Shown here: piece by piece, positions 7,660 through 20,900 of the stretch
Layout of the letters: the number at the start of each line of letters is the position of its first letter
How positions within the stretch are numbered: the first letter of the stretch is position 1
NCBI GenBank assembly: GCA_963717125.1
Contig: CAVQVG010000013.1
Coordinates: 464,332 to 528,331, forward strand
Direction: 5' to 3'
Source of the DNA: RYN-230 sp963717125
Lineage (GTDB): Bacteria; Actinomycetota; Actinomycetes; Streptosporangiales; Streptosporangiaceae
Length of the DNA: 64,000 nucleotides
Notes under the pieces: generated by a model
Databases searched by the model: none
What the model was told of the DNA's origin: nothing
What the model saw: only the letters and a program-made list of their open reading frames with translations
Position numbers and translations under genes: made by a program

Positions 7660-8258
7660 CCGCTGTGATCAGCGGCCGCTTGGTCCGCCTGCATCTGGCC
7701 AGCCGCCGCGTCCTGACCTGCCTGCTGGCCCTGGCGGTCGGCGCTGCGCTCCTGCGGATAGCGCTGCACTGGATCCCCCACAGCGGACTGGGTTCGCAGC
7801 AGCTCCCGCTGACCATCGAGGCCGGGGCAGCTGGCGTGATTGGCGTGACCACCCGCAGCCCGTTCGGCGAGCCCGAACGCGCCACCGGCCGTTGGCTGCC
7901 CTTCCTGCGGCTGGGCACCTCGGTGGCGCTGACGGCGGTCGCCGTCGCTGCGCTAAGCGCCGGGTCCGCGGCGGCGCACCTGACCAACGGCACCCTGGGC
8001 ATCCTGCGCAACACCGCTGGGTTCACCGGCATCGCCCTGCTGACCGCCGCCCTGTTCGGCGGGGCCCTGGCCTGGGCCGGATCAGTGGCCTACCTGGTAG
8101 TCAGCCTCCAGGCCATCAGCGCGGCTTGGACCACACCGTGGATCTGGCCGGCCCGGCCACCCCATGACCTCGGCGCGGCGCTCTGCGCAGCCCTCGTCTT
8201 CGCCGCCGGGATCATCGTCATGACAGTGCGCGGTGCCCGCGACTCCGCCCGCGAGTAA
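7656..8258 (+). CDS. Polytopic membrane protein, probable second permease-like subunit
   Basis: This 200-residue protein has five to six hydrophobic segments: RVLTCLLALAVGAALL near residue 17, VALTAVAVAALSAGSA near 88, GFTGIALLTAALFGGALAW near 121, then AYLVVSLQAIS and LCAALVFAAGIIVM near the C-terminus. It shows no recognisable enzymatic motif. It overlaps the permease stop by ATGA and is the last gene of the coupled operon, which argues for a structural role in the same exporter. The basic, serine-containing tail ends in the cytoplasm if the segment count is even. Confidence 0.65.
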   Translation: MTAVISGRLVRLHLASRRVLTCLLALAVGAALLRIALHWIPHSGLGSQQLPLTIEAGAAGVIGVTTRSPFGEPERATGRWLPFLRLGTSVALTAVAVAALSAGSAAAHLTNGTLGILRNTAGFTGIALLTAALFGGALAWAGSVAYLVVSLQAISAAWTTPWIWPARPPHDLGAALCAALVFAAGIIVMTVRGARDSARE

Positions 8259-8441
8259 CGATGGCCGACTCAACCCGCTCACCGCCTCCGCACTCCCTCT
8301 GTGATCAGCGGAAGGACCAGCAATCCGATAGACAGGCTGACACGGGCGCCAGGACGCTAATCCGTCTGCGGCTGTGGCCACCGGGCAGCCCAACCTCGGT
8401 CAAACGAAACTACCCACCAATCGGGATACGTAGGAGTGAAC

Positions 8442-8648
8442 ATGGCTTACGGGCTGATCGCCCCGGCTGTCGCCGGGCTCGCCGCCTTCGGGCTCGAAGG
8501 ATCTCAAGGGCCGACCGGGCACACTGTTCACGTGGGCCGTTCTGGGTTTCCGATCATCCTCGTGGCGGTCGTCGTCATTGTCATCGCCTGTGTCGTCTAC
8601 TACACCGTCCGGCGCTCGCAGAAGCGCCGTCAGGCGGAGCAGCCGTAA
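8442..8648 (+). CDS. Small single-pass membrane protein, function unknown
   Basis: This is a 68-residue product. AGGAG at 8432-8436 lies five bases before the ATG at 8442, so this start is preferred over the GTG at 8436, which overlaps the site itself. A weakly hydrophobic N-terminus is followed by a clear transmembrane segment, FPIILVAVVVIVIACVVYY, and a strongly basic tail, RRSQKRRQAEQP, predicted to be cytoplasmic. It follows the exporter operon after a 183-base gap. It converges with the NRPS operon, whose stop lies 21 bases away. It could be an exporter accessory or an unrelated small membrane protein; I do not recognise a family. Confidence 0.6.
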   Translation: MAYGLIAPAVAGLAAFGLEGSQGPTGHTVHVGRSGFPIILVAVVVIVIACVVYYTVRRSQKRRQAEQP

Positions 8649-8669
8649 AGAGAGACGCACGTCATAACA

Positions 8670-11600
8670 CTAGAATTCAAACTCCTGGTAGTCCTCGCCG
8701 TCACTATCAGTACCAATTGTCGACTTGTTGATGGCAACAGCGAGTTCGGCGATGGTGGGCTGGTCGAAGAAGGCAGCGATCGGGAATTCGAGTTCGAACA
8801 TGCTGCGGATCCGGGAGACCACCTGGATGGCGCGGAGCGAGTGGCCGCCCAGCTCGAAGAAGTTGTCGTGGATCCCGATCTGGTCGAGGCCGAGGACCTG
8901 GGCCCAGATCCCGGCGAGCAGTTCCTGGGTGGGGGTGGCGGGTGCGGTGTAGCCGGGGCCGGGGCGGGGGCGGGTGGCGCTGGGGGCGGGCAGCGCGGCC
9001 CGGTCCAGTTTCCCGCTGGGGGTCAGCGGCAGCGCGGCCAGCTCGGTGAACACCGCCGGGATCATGAACTCCGGCAGCCGCTGCCCCACGAACGCCCGCA
9101 GCTCAGCGGCGGGCGGCAGGCCGGCGGCGGGGCCGGCGGGCACCAGCCAGGCCACCAGCCGCCGGTCCTGCCCGTCGCCGTCGGCGGTGACCACAGCCGC
9201 GGTGATCGCGGGGTGGGCGGCCAGGACGGTCTGGATCTCGCCGGGCTCGATCCGGTAGCCGCGGATCTTGACCTGGTCATCGGCGCGGCCCAGGAACTCC
9301 AGCTGCCCATCCGCGCGCCACCGGGCCCGGTCCCCGCTGCGGTACAGCCGCGACCCGTCGCCGGCCAGCGGGTCGGCGATGAACCGTTCCGCGGTCAGCG
9401 CCGGGCGGCCGGCGTACCCGCGGGCGACCTGCGGGCCGCCGAGGAACAGTTCCCCGGTGACCCCGGCCGGGACCTGGCCCAGGGACCGGTCCAGCACGTG
9501 CGCCCGGGTGCCGGCCGCCGGTGACCCGACCGGGACCGTCCCGCCGGCCAGCAACGCTGGGGTCAAGGTGGCGGTGAGCACACCGATCGTGGTCTCCGTC
9601 GGGCCGTAATGATTGACCACCCGCCGGTCCCCGGCCACCGCCAGCAGCCCGGCGGCCAGCTGCGGCGGGACCGCTTCGCCGCCCAGCACCAGGGCCCGGG
9701 CCGGGACCAGCCCGGCCAGGTCGCCACCAGCGGCCAGCGCGGCCAGGTGCGAGGGCACCACCTTCAGGTAATCAATGCGCTGCCCGGCCAGGTACCGGGC
9801 CACCGCGGCCGGGTCGGTGACCATCGCCTCGTCCAGGACATGCAGCACCCCGCCGGTCACCAGGCTCGCCAAGATCACCGTGTTCCCGAAATCAGTGGCC
9901 GCTGGCTGGAGCAGCGCATACGCACCGCCCGGCTCGCCCAGCCCGGCCCGGCCCGGCACCGCGGCCACATAGTTCACCAGGCCCCCGTGGGTGACCTGCA
10001 CCCCCTTCGGCGTCCCAGTCGACCCCGAGGTGTACATCACATACGCCAGCTGACCCGCCACCACCCCCGGGACCGGCGGCGGGACCGGCGGCGCCGCCGC
10101 CACCGCCGCGGCCACCGCGGGATCATCCAGCGTGATGGCCACCAGCTGGCCCGCGGGCAGCTCCCCGGCCAGGCCCGCAGCCACCCCGCGCCGGCTGACC
10201 AGCACGCTGGCGTGGCTGTCGGCCAGCATGAACGCCAGCCGCCCCGCCGGGTAGCCCGGGTCCAGCGGCAGGTACGCGCCGCCGGCCTTCCACACCGCCA
10301 GCATCGCCACGACCATGCCCGCGCCCCGCTCCAGGCACAACCCCACCACCGACTCACCACCCACCCCCACCCCACGCAGGTAATGCGCCAGCCGGTTCGC
10401 CCGCTCCTCCAGCCCCCCATAACTCAGCGACACCCCACCGCCACGTCACCGCCACCACGTCCGGGCCCACCGCCGCCCGCGCCGCGGCCAGCTCATGGAC
10501 CCCGCCCGCCGCCGGCACCGGCGCCGGCGTGTCATTCCACCGGGCCAGCTCGTCACGCTCACCCGCGGTCAGCACCCCCAGCCCCGACAACGGCCGCCCC
10601 GGGTCCGCGGCCACCGCCGCCAGCAGCACACCCAGATGCCCCGCCATCCGCCCGATCGTGCCGCTGTCGAACAACGCCGTGCTGTACTGGATCCAGCCCG
10701 CCAGCCCACCGCCGCCGGTCTCCCCCATCTTCAGCGACAGGTCAAACCTCACCGCCCGCGTCCCCACCGAACCTGCCTTCGCGCCATCACCAGCGTCATC
10801 GCGGTCACCGGCCTCGCTTGCCGGGCCCTCGCCATCGCCGGGGTTCTCGGCGAGATAGTGGAAGAGCACCTGGAACAGTGGGGTGCGGGACCGGTCCCGG
10901 TCACTGACCAGGGCGTCGACCAGCTGCTCGAACGGCAGGTCCTGGTGGGCGTAGGCGTCCAGCGCCATGCCGCGGACCCGGCCGAGCAGTTCGGTGAACG
11001 TGGGGTCGCCGGACAGGTCGGTGCGCAGGACCAGGGTGTTGACGAAAAACCCGATCAGGTCCTCGGTCTCGGCCCGGTTGCGGTTGGCGACCGGGGTGCC
11101 CGCCACCACATCGTCCTGGCCGCTGTACCGGCCCAGCAGCACCGCATACACCGCGAGCAGGGTCATGAACATCGTCGCGCCGCCGTCGCGGGCCACCGCC
11201 CGCAGCCCCGCCGCGGTCTGCGCGGAGACAGTGAACTGCGTGATCGCGCCCGCGGTGGACCGCACCGGCGGGCGGGGCCGGTCAGCGGGCACCTCCAGCA
11301 CCGGCGCCCCGGCCAGCTGGCCACGCCAGTACGCGAGCTGGCCCGCCAGCACGTCCCCGGCCAGCCACCGCCGCTGCCACACCGCGAAATCGGCGTACTG
11401 CACCACCAGCGGCGGCAGCGGATCGGGCTCCCCCCGCCCGAACGCCGCATACAGCACAGCCAGCTCACGCTGCAAGATCCGCGCCGACCACTCATCACTC
11501 ACCACGTGATGCATCGACAGCGCCAGCACATGCCCCGCCGGGCCCAGCCGGATCACGCTGGCCCGGATCAGCGGCCCCGCCGCCAGGTCAAACGGCGCCG

Positions 11601-11915
11601 CCGCGTCCGCCGCCACCAGCGCCCACGCCGCCGCCACCGGATCCGGCTGGCCCGACACGTCAGCGACGGGCAGCGGGAACGGCGCGGGGGGGTCGATCAC
11701 CTGATACGCCACCCCATCCGGGCCCGCGACCAGCCGGGTCCGCAGCACCTCATGGCGGGCGGTGACCGCGCCCAGCGCCGCACCCAGCGCGGCCACGTCC
11801 AGCTCCGCGCCCAGCCGCACCGGCGACGGCACGTTGTATTCCACCGACCCGGGATCAAGCTGGTCCAGGAACCACAACCGCTGCTGCGCGAACGACAACG
11901 GCAACCGCCCACCGC
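8670..11915 (-). other. NRPS B module 6: C-A-T, predicted Asp
   Basis: The C domain starts at LSFAQQRLWFLDQ (about 11,890) and has the active site HHVVSDEWS. The A-domain pocket reads DFTKVGHIGK (TDFGNT, LKVVPSH, NHYGPTETTIG), matching the known Asp code DLTKVGHIGK except for one position. The carrier serine lies in LGGHSLRAIQ near 8,845. It is the last module, with no TE or E domain. One frameshift (extra base near 10,440) falls between C and A. The A core is a near copy of those in B4, M4 and M6. Confidence 0.85.
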
Positions 11916-14900
11916 GGCCCGCAGGCGTGACCGGCGGCGCCGCCACCCCCGGCGCCGTCCCCTCAATCACCGCCGCCAGCCCCGCGACGGTCGGCTGGTC
12001 GAACAGCGCCGCCAGCGCCACCTCCACCCCGAACACGCCCCGGACCCGGGAGATCACCTGGGTGGCCAGCAGCGAATGCCCGCCCAGGTCAAAGAAACTA
12101 TCGGTGACCCCAACCCGGTCCACACCCAGAACCTGCGCCCAGATCCCCGCCAGCAGCTCCTGCGCCGGGCTGGCCGGCGCCACATACCCCCCCGCCAGCT
12201 CCGGCCGGCCCGCATCCGGGGCCGGCAGCGCCGCCCGGTCCAGCTTCCCATTCGCCGTCAGCGGCAAGCCCAGCCAGCTCGGTGAACACCGCCGGGACCA
12301 TAAACCCCGGCAGCCGCTGCCCCACAAACGCCCGCAACTCACCAGCCGGCGGGATACCCCCACCCGGCCCGGCCGGGACCAGCCACGCCACCAGCCGCGC
12401 CGCCGCGCCCTGCCCATCCACGGCCACCACCGCCGCACCCACCCCCGGATGGGCGGCCAGCGCCGCCTCCACCTCACCCGGCTCCACCCGGAACCCGCGG
12501 ATCTTCACCTGCTCATCGATGCGGCCCAGGAACTCCAGCTCCCCACCCGCCAGCCACCGCACCCGGTCCCCCGTCCGGTACAGCCGCGACCCATCCCCAG
12601 CCAGCAGATCCGCCACAAACCGCTCCGCCGTCAGCCCCGGCCGCCCGCCATACCCCCGCGCCACCCCGGCACCACCGAGATACAACTCACCCGCCACCCC
12701 CACCGGCACCAGGCCCAGGTACCGGTCCAGCACATACGCCCGCATGCCCGCCAGCGGACGGCCGATCGGGACCGTGCCGCCACTGACACCCACCACCTGC
12801 TGCCAGACCGCGAAAGTCGTAGTCTCCGTCGGGCCGTAGGCATTCACCAGCCGCTGCGGCCCGCCAGACTCCAGGACCCGCCGCGCGCTCAGCGGATCAA
12901 TGGCCTCACCACCCACCAGCAGATCCCGCAGCGCATGCAGCCCACCGGGAACCTCCGCCGCCACCCGGCCGAACAAAGCCGCGGTCAGGTACATGACCGT
13001 GATCCCCCGCCGCTCGATCTCGGCGCTGAGCCGCTGCGGGGACAGCAGCACCTCCCGGCCGATCCCGGCCAGCACAGCGCCATTGGCCAGCGCCCCCCAG
13101 ATCTCGAACGTCGCCGCATCAAACGAGACAGTCGAGGCCTGCGCCACCACATCACCAGGCCCGACCGCGACGTAATCACCCGCAGCGACCAGCGCAGCAA
13201 TATCACCGTGGCACACACCGATCCCCTTGGGCCGCCCGGTAGACCCCGAGGTATACATCACATACGCCAGCTGCCCCGCCAGCACACGCACCGCCGGCGG
13301 CCCCGCCGGCGCCGCCGCCACCGCCGCCACCACCACCCGCTCATCCAGGCCAACACTGCGGACCGGCCCCACCACGCCACGCCGGACAGCCCCCTCACCG
13401 ACCACCGCCACGGCCCGGCTGTCGGCCAGCATGAACGCCACCCGCTCAGCGGGGTAACCAGGATCCAGCGGCAAATACGCACCACCGGCCTTCCACACCG
13501 CCAGCATCGCCACCACCATGCCCGCGCCCCGCTCCAGGCACAACCCGACCACAGCCTCCGCCGTGACCCCCAGCCCCCGCAGGTAGTGCGCCAGCCGGTT
13601 CGCCCGCTCCTCCAGCCCCCCATAACTCAGCGAACAGCCACCAGAAACAACCGCCACCGCATCCGGGCACGCCGCAGCCCGCACCGCGACCAGCTCATGC
13701 ACACCACCCACCGCCCGGGCCGGCGCCACGGTGTCATTCCACCGGGCCAGCTGCTCCCGCTCCCCCCCAGTCAGCACCGCCAGCCCCGACAACGGCCGAC
13801 CCGCATCAGCCACCACCGCCGCCAGCAGCACCACGAAATGCCCCGCCATCCGCTCCGCCGACGCAGCATCAAACAACGCCGTACCGTACTCAACCGCACC
13901 CGCCAGCCCACCACCGTCCTCAGCCAGGATCAGCCGCAAGTCAAACTTCGCGATCCCCCCCGCCCGCACATCCCCCAGCGACACCCCCGCATCCCTGCCC
14001 ACGCCAGCATCCGCACCCATGCTGGCCTCATGGTGGTCACCGGCCCGGTCTTCTCGGCCTTGCTGGCCGTCCCCGGTGTAGTAGTCGAACAGTGCCTGGA
14101 ATAGTGGGGTGCGGGACCGGTCGCGGCTGGTGACCAGTGCGTTGACTAGTTGCTCGAACGGCAGGTCCTGGTGGGCGAATCCGCCGAGGGCCATCTGCCG
14201 CACCCGGGCCAGCAGTTCGGTGAACGTGGGGTCGCCGGTCAGGTCGGTGCGCATGACCAGGGTGTTGACGAAGAACCCGATCAGGTCTTCGGTTTCGGCC
14301 CGGTTGCGGCCGGCGACTGACAGTGCCGGCCACGACGTCGTCCTGGCCGCTGTAGCGGCCCAGCAGCACCGTGTAGGCGGCGAGCAGGACCATGAACATC
14401 GTCGCGCCGCCCTCGCGGGCCACCGCCCGCAACTCGTTCGCGGTATCTGCTGGGACAGTGAACCTTGCGACGGCCCCGGTGGTGGAGCGGATGGGCGGGC
14501 GGGGCCGGTCGGTGGGCAGGTCCAGCACCGGCGCGCCGGCCAGCTGGCCGCGCCAGTAGGCGAGCTGGCCCGCCAGCACGTCCCCGGCCAGCCACTTCCG
14601 CTGCCATACCGCGACGTCGGCGTACTGCACCGCCAGCGGCGGCAGCGGATCGGGCTGCCCGGCCCGGGACGCCTCATACAGCGCCGACAGTTCACGCCGC
14701 AGGATCTGCGCTGACCATTCATCACTGACCACGTGGTGCACCGACAGCGCCAGCACATGCTCTCCTGGGGCCAGCCGGATCAGCGCAGCGCGGATCAGCG
14801 GCCCGGCGGCCAGGTCAAACGGGGCCGCCGCGTCCGCTGTCACCAGCGCCCGCGCCGCGGCCACCGGGTCGCGCTGGCCGGACACGTCGGCGACGGGCAG

Positions 14901-17900
14901 CGGGAACGGCGACGGCGGGCCGATCACCTGGTGCGGCACTCCGTCGGGGCCGGCCACCAGCCGGGTCCGCAGCACCTCGTGCCGGCTGGTGACCGCGCTC
15001 AGCGCCGCACCCAGCGCGGCCACGTCCAGGTCCCCGCCCAGCCGCACCGGCGAGGGAATGTTGTACTCGGCGGAGCCGGGATCGAGCTGGTCCAGGAACC
15101 ACAGCCGCTGCTGGCCGAAGGACAGTGGCAGCGGCTCATCCCGGGCCGCCGCGGTGACCGGCGGTGCCATCACCCCGGGTGCTGTTCCCTCGATGACCGT
15201 GGCCAGGCCCCGGACGGTGGGCTGGTCGAACAGCGCGGCGAGGGGGATCTCGACGCCGAACACGCCCCGGATCCGGGAGATGACCTGGGTAGCCAGCAGC
15301 GAGTGGCCGCCGAGGTCGAAGAAACTGTCGTCCGCCCCGGCCTGGTCGAGGCCGAGGACCTGGGCCCAGATCCCGGCGAGCAGTTCCTGGGTGGGGGTGG
15401 CGGGTGCGGTGTAGCCGGGGCCGGGGCGGGGGCGGGTGGCGCTGGGGGCGGGCAGCGCGGCCCGGTCCAGTTTCCCGCTGGGGGTCAGCGGCAGCGCGGC
15501 CAGCTCGGTGAACACCGCCGGGATCATGAACTCCGGCAGCCGCTGCCCCACGAACGCCCGCAGCTCAGCGGCGGGCGGCAGGCCGGCGGCGGGGCCGGCG
15601 GGCACCAGCCAGGCCACCAGCCGCCGGTCCTGCCCGTCGCCGTCGGCGGTGACCACAGCCGCGGTGATCGCGGGGTGGGCGGCCAGGACGGTCTGGATCT
15701 CGCCGGGCTCGATCCGGTAGCCGCGGATCTTGACCTGGTCATCGGCGCGGCCCAGGAACTCCAGCTGCCCATCCGCGCGCCACCGGGCCCGGTCCCCGCT
15801 GCGGTACAGCCGCGACCCGTCGCCGGCCAGCGGGTCGGCGATGAACCGTTCCGCGGTCAGCGCCGGGCGGCCGGCGTACCCGCGGGCGACCTGCGGGCCG
15901 CCGAGGAACAGTTCCCCGGTGACCCCGGCCGGGACCTGGCCCAGGGACCGGTCCAGCACGTGCGCCCGGGTGCCGGCCGCCGGTGACCCGACCGGGACCG
16001 TCCCGCCGGCCAGCAACGCTGGGGTCAAGGTGGCGGTGAGCACACCGATCGTGGTCTCCGTCGGGCCGTAATGATTGACCACCCGCCGGTCCCCGGCCAC
16101 CGCCAGCAGCCCGGCGGCCAGCTGCGGCGGGACCGCTTCGCCGCCCAGCACCAGGGCCCGGGCCGGGACCAGCCCGGCCAGGTCGCCACCAGCGGCCAGC
16201 GCGGCCAGGTGCGAGGGCACCACCTTCAGGTAATCAATGCGCTGCCCGGCCAGGTACCGGGCCACCGCGGCCGGGTCGGTGACCATCGCCTCGTCCAGGA
16301 CATGCAGCACCCCACCGGTCACCAGGCTCGCCAAGATCACCGTGTTCCCGAAATCAGTGGCCGCTGGCTGGAGCAGCGCATACGCACCGCCCGGCTCGCC
16401 CAGCCCGGCCCGGCCCGGCACCGCGGCCACATAGTTCACCAGGCCCCCGTGGGTGACCTGCACCCCCTTCGGCGTCCCAGTCGACCCCGAGGTGTACATC
16501 ACATACGCCAGCTGACCCGCCACCACCGCCGGCACCGGCGGCGGCCCGGCCGGCGCCGCCGCCACCGCCGCCACGGTCAGCGGGTCATCCAGCGTGATCA
16601 CCCGGATCCGGCCCGCGGGCAGCTCATCCACGATCGCGGCGGTCCCCGCCAGCACGCTCGCGTGGCTGTCGGCCAGCATGAACGCCAGCCGCCCCGCCGG
16701 GTAGCCCGGGTCCAGCGGCAGGTACGCGCCGCCGGCCTTCCACACCGCCAGCATCGCCACGACCATGCCCGCGCCCCGCTCCAGGCACAACCCCACCACC
16801 GACTCACCACCCACCCCCACCCCACGCAGGTAATGCGCCAGCCGGTTCGCCCGCTCCTCCAGCCCCCCATAACTCAGCGACACCCCACCGCACGTCACCG
16901 CCACCACGTCCGGGCCCACCGCCGCCCGCGCCGCGGCCAGCTCATGGATCCCGCCCGCCGCCGGCACCGGCGCCGGCGTGTCATTCCACCGGGCCAGCTC
17001 GTCACGCTCACCCGCGGTCAGCACCCCCAGCCCCGACAACGGCCGCCCCGCGTCCGCGGCCACCGCCGCCAGCAGCACACCCAGATGCCCCACCATCCGC
17101 CCGATCGTCGCCGCATCGAACAACGCCGTGCTGTAATGGACGCCGCCCGACAGCCCGCCACCGTCCTCAGACAAGACCAGCCGCAGATCAAACTTCGCGA
17201 GCACCCCCGTCTGCACATCCCCCAGCACCACCCCCGCACCGCCGCCCCGGCCATCTGCCGCACCCGGGCTGGCATCACCCTGAACCTGGCTTCCCTGGTC
17301 CTGCCCCTCCTGCTGCCGGTGCCCGGTGAAGTAGTTGAACAGGACCTGGAACAGCGGGGTGCGGGACCGGTCCCGCCCAGTGACCAGCGCGTCAACCAGC
17401 TGCTCGAACGGCAGATCCTGATGCGCGTACGCGCCCAGCGCCACCTCCCGCACCCGCCCGAGCAGCCCGGTGAACTCCGGGTCACCCGACAGGTCAGCCC
17501 GCAGCACCACGGTGTTGACGAAAAACCCGATCAGGTCCTCGGTCTCGGCCCGGTTCCGGTTCGCCACCGGCGTCCCAGCCACCACATCGTCCTGGCCGCT
17601 GTAACGACCCAGCAACGTCACATAAACCGCGAACAACACCATGAACATCGTCGCGTCGTGATCACCGGCCACCACCCGCAGCCCCGCCACCACCTCCGCC
17701 GGGACAGCGAACCTCGTAAACGCCCCGGCCGTGGACCGCACCGGCGGGCGGGGCCGGTCAGCAGGCAGCTCCAGCACCGGCGCCCCGGCCAGCCGGCCAC
17801 GCCAGTACGCCAGCTGGCCCGCCAGCACCTCCTCGGTCAGCCACCGCCGCTGCCACACCGCGAAATCGGCGTACTGCACCACCAGCGGCGGCAGCGGATC

Positions 17901-20900
17901 AGGCTCCCCCCGCCCGAACGCCTCATACAAAACGACAAGCTCACGCCGCAAGATCTGCCCCGACCACTCATCAAAGACCACATGATGCACCGACAGGCCC
18001 AGCACATGATCACCAGCAGCCAGCCGCACCAGCACAGCCCGGATCAGCGGCCCAGCCGCCAGGTCAAACGGCGCCGCCGCGTCCGCCGCCACCAGCCCTT
18101 CCGCCGCCGCCGCCGGATCAGCCTCCCCCGACACATCGGCCACCGGCAGCGGGAAACCCGCCGGCGGGTCGATCACCTGATACGCCACCCCATCCGGGCC
18201 CGCCACCAGCCGGGTCCGCAGCACCTCATGCCGGGCGACCACCGCACCCAGCGCCGCACCCAAAGCCGCCACATCCAGCTCCCCGCCCAGCCCCACCAGC
18301 ATCGGCGCGCTATAGGCAGCCGACCCGGGATCAAGCTGGTCCAAGAACCACAACCGCTGCTGCGCAAACGACAACGGCAACCGCCCACCGCGGCCCGCGG
18401 GCGTCACCGGCGGCACCGCCACCCCCGGCGCCGTCCCCTCAATCACCGCCGCCAGCCCCGCGACGGTCGGCTGGTCGAACAACGCCGCCAGCGCCACCTC
18501 CACCCCGAACACACCCCGGACCCGGGAGATCACCTGAGTGGCCAGCAGCGAATGCCCACCCAGGTCAAAGAAACTGTCATCGGCGCCGACCCGGTCCACA
18601 CCCAGCACCTGCGCCCAGATCCCCGCCAGCAGCTCCTCAGCGGGCGTCACCGGGACCATATACCTGCCCGCCAGCTCCGGGCGGCCCGCAACCGGGGCCG
18701 GCAGCGCGGCGCGGTCCAGCTTCCCGTTCGCCGTCAGCGGCAGCGCAGCCAGTTCAGTGAACACCGCCGGGACCATGAACCCCGGCAGCCGCCGTCCCAC
18801 GAACGCCCGCAACTCACTGACCGGCGGGATGCCCGCGGATGGATCGGCGGGCACCAGCCAGGCCACCAGCCGCGCCGCCGTGCCGCCGCCGTCGGCGGTC
18901 ACCACCGCGGTGCGGACGCCGGGGTGAGCGGCGAGGGCCGCTTCGACCTCGCCGGGCTCGATCCGGAACCCGCGGATCTTGACCTGGTCATCGGCGCGGC
19001 CCAGGAACTCCAGCTGCCCATCCGCCCGCCACCGCACCCGGTCCCCCGTCCGGTACAGCCGCGACCCATCGCCGGCGAGCAAGTCCGCCACGAACCGTTC
19101 CGCCGTCAGCCCCGGCCGGCCCCTATACCCCCGCGCCACCCCGGCACCGCCGATGAACAGCTCCCCCGCCACCCCCACCGGAACCGGGCCCAAGGACCGG
19201 CCCAGCACATACACCCGGGTGTTGGCGATCGGCGACCCGATCGGGGGTGCCTGCCCGGCACCAGGATCAACCGCCGCAGCGCAGGAAATCACCGTGATCT
19301 CAGTCGGGCCGTACACGTTGAACAGCCGCCGGCCCCGCCCCCAGGCACCCGCCACCTGCGCGCTCACCCGTTCCGCACCCGCGAGCACCGTCGTAACACT
19401 GGGCAGATCACCGGAATCCAGCAAACCCAGCAGCGACGGCGGCGCGAGGGCGACCTGGAGCCCACAGTCGCGGATCATCCCGGTCAGCAGGGCCGGCTCC
19501 GCCCGCTCGGCGGAGGTGGCCACCGCCAGGGTGCCCCCCGCCGCCAGCACCACCGCGAGATCCACTACGGCGGCGTCGAAGCTGAACGAGGCGGACTGCA
19601 GCACGGTCACGCCCTCGGTGACACCGAACACCGGCCGCAGCGCAACCGCCAGGTTCACCACCCCCCCGTGGGTAACCTCCACCCCCTTCGGATGCCCGGT
19701 GGATCCCGAGGTGTACATCACATACGCGAGCTGGCCCGCCGTCACCGCCGCGCCCGGCGGCGGGCCGGGCGGCGCCGCCGCCACCGCCGCCGCCACGACC
19801 GGGTCATCCAGCCACACCACCACCTCCACACTGGCAGGCAGATCAGCAGCCAGGCCATCCGCGCGCCCACGGTGACCCGCCAGCACCCGCGCGCCGCTGT
19901 CGGCCAGCATGAACGCCAGCCGCTCCGCCGGATAATCCGGGTCCAGCGGCAGGTACGCACCCCCGGCCTGCCACACCCCCAAGATCGCCGCCACCATCCC
20001 CGCGCCCCGCTCCAGGCACAACCCCACAATGGTCTCGCGGCCCACCCCCGCCCCCCGCAGGTAACCCGCCAGCCGGGCCGCCCGCTCCGCCAGCCCCCCA
20101 TACGTCAGCCACACCCCACCACAGGTCACCGCCACCACGTCCGGGCCCACCGCCGCCCGCGCCGCGACCAGCTCATGCACCCCGCCCACCGCCGGCACCG
20201 GCGCCACCGTGTCATTCCAGCCATCCACAAGCTGGTCCCGCTCAGCCGCGGTCAGCACCGCCAGTTCCCCGACACACTGCCCCGGATCAGCCGCCACCGC
20301 CGCCAGCAAAGTGACCAGGTGCCCAGCCATCCGCCCGATCGAGCCAGCATCAAACCAGGCCTGGTCATACAGCAGGCCGATAGTGAGCTGAGACCCAGGC
20401 CCAGCCACCACCGTCAGCGGATAGCTGGGCTGCTCACGAGACAAGTTGTCCCGCACACGCAGACCAGCCGCAGCGGCCCCGCCCTGCCCCCCCTCCAGCG
20501 CCTCATCCGGGAAGTTCTCGAACACGAACAAACTGGAGAACAACGGCTGGCCAGCCGGGACGGCGCTGGCGGCCTGGATGTCCACCAGCGGAGTGTGCTC
20601 GAACCGGCGCGCCCGGACCTGTTCTTTCTGCAGCCCCCGCAGCCACCCGGCCACCGGCTGGCCCGGATCGACGCGGACCCGGGCAGGAGTGGTGTTGATC
20701 AGCAGCCCGACCATGGACTCCATCCCATCGACCTGATCACCACGCCCGGACGTGGTCACCCCGAACACCACGTCACTGCTCCCGCTGTAGACGCCCAGCA
20801 ACACCGCCCACGCCCCCTGCACCACCGTGTTCAGCGTCAGCCGGTGACGCCGCGCGAACTCCCCGAGCGCAGCGGTGGCCGCCGCCGGCAGCCGCACCCG

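Noticed and set aside
8670..8850. NRPS B truncated before a thioesterase
   Set aside because: The frame ends at a clean TAG after a complete carrier domain and an acidic tail, followed at once by a convergent gene; no TE remnant is visible downstream.
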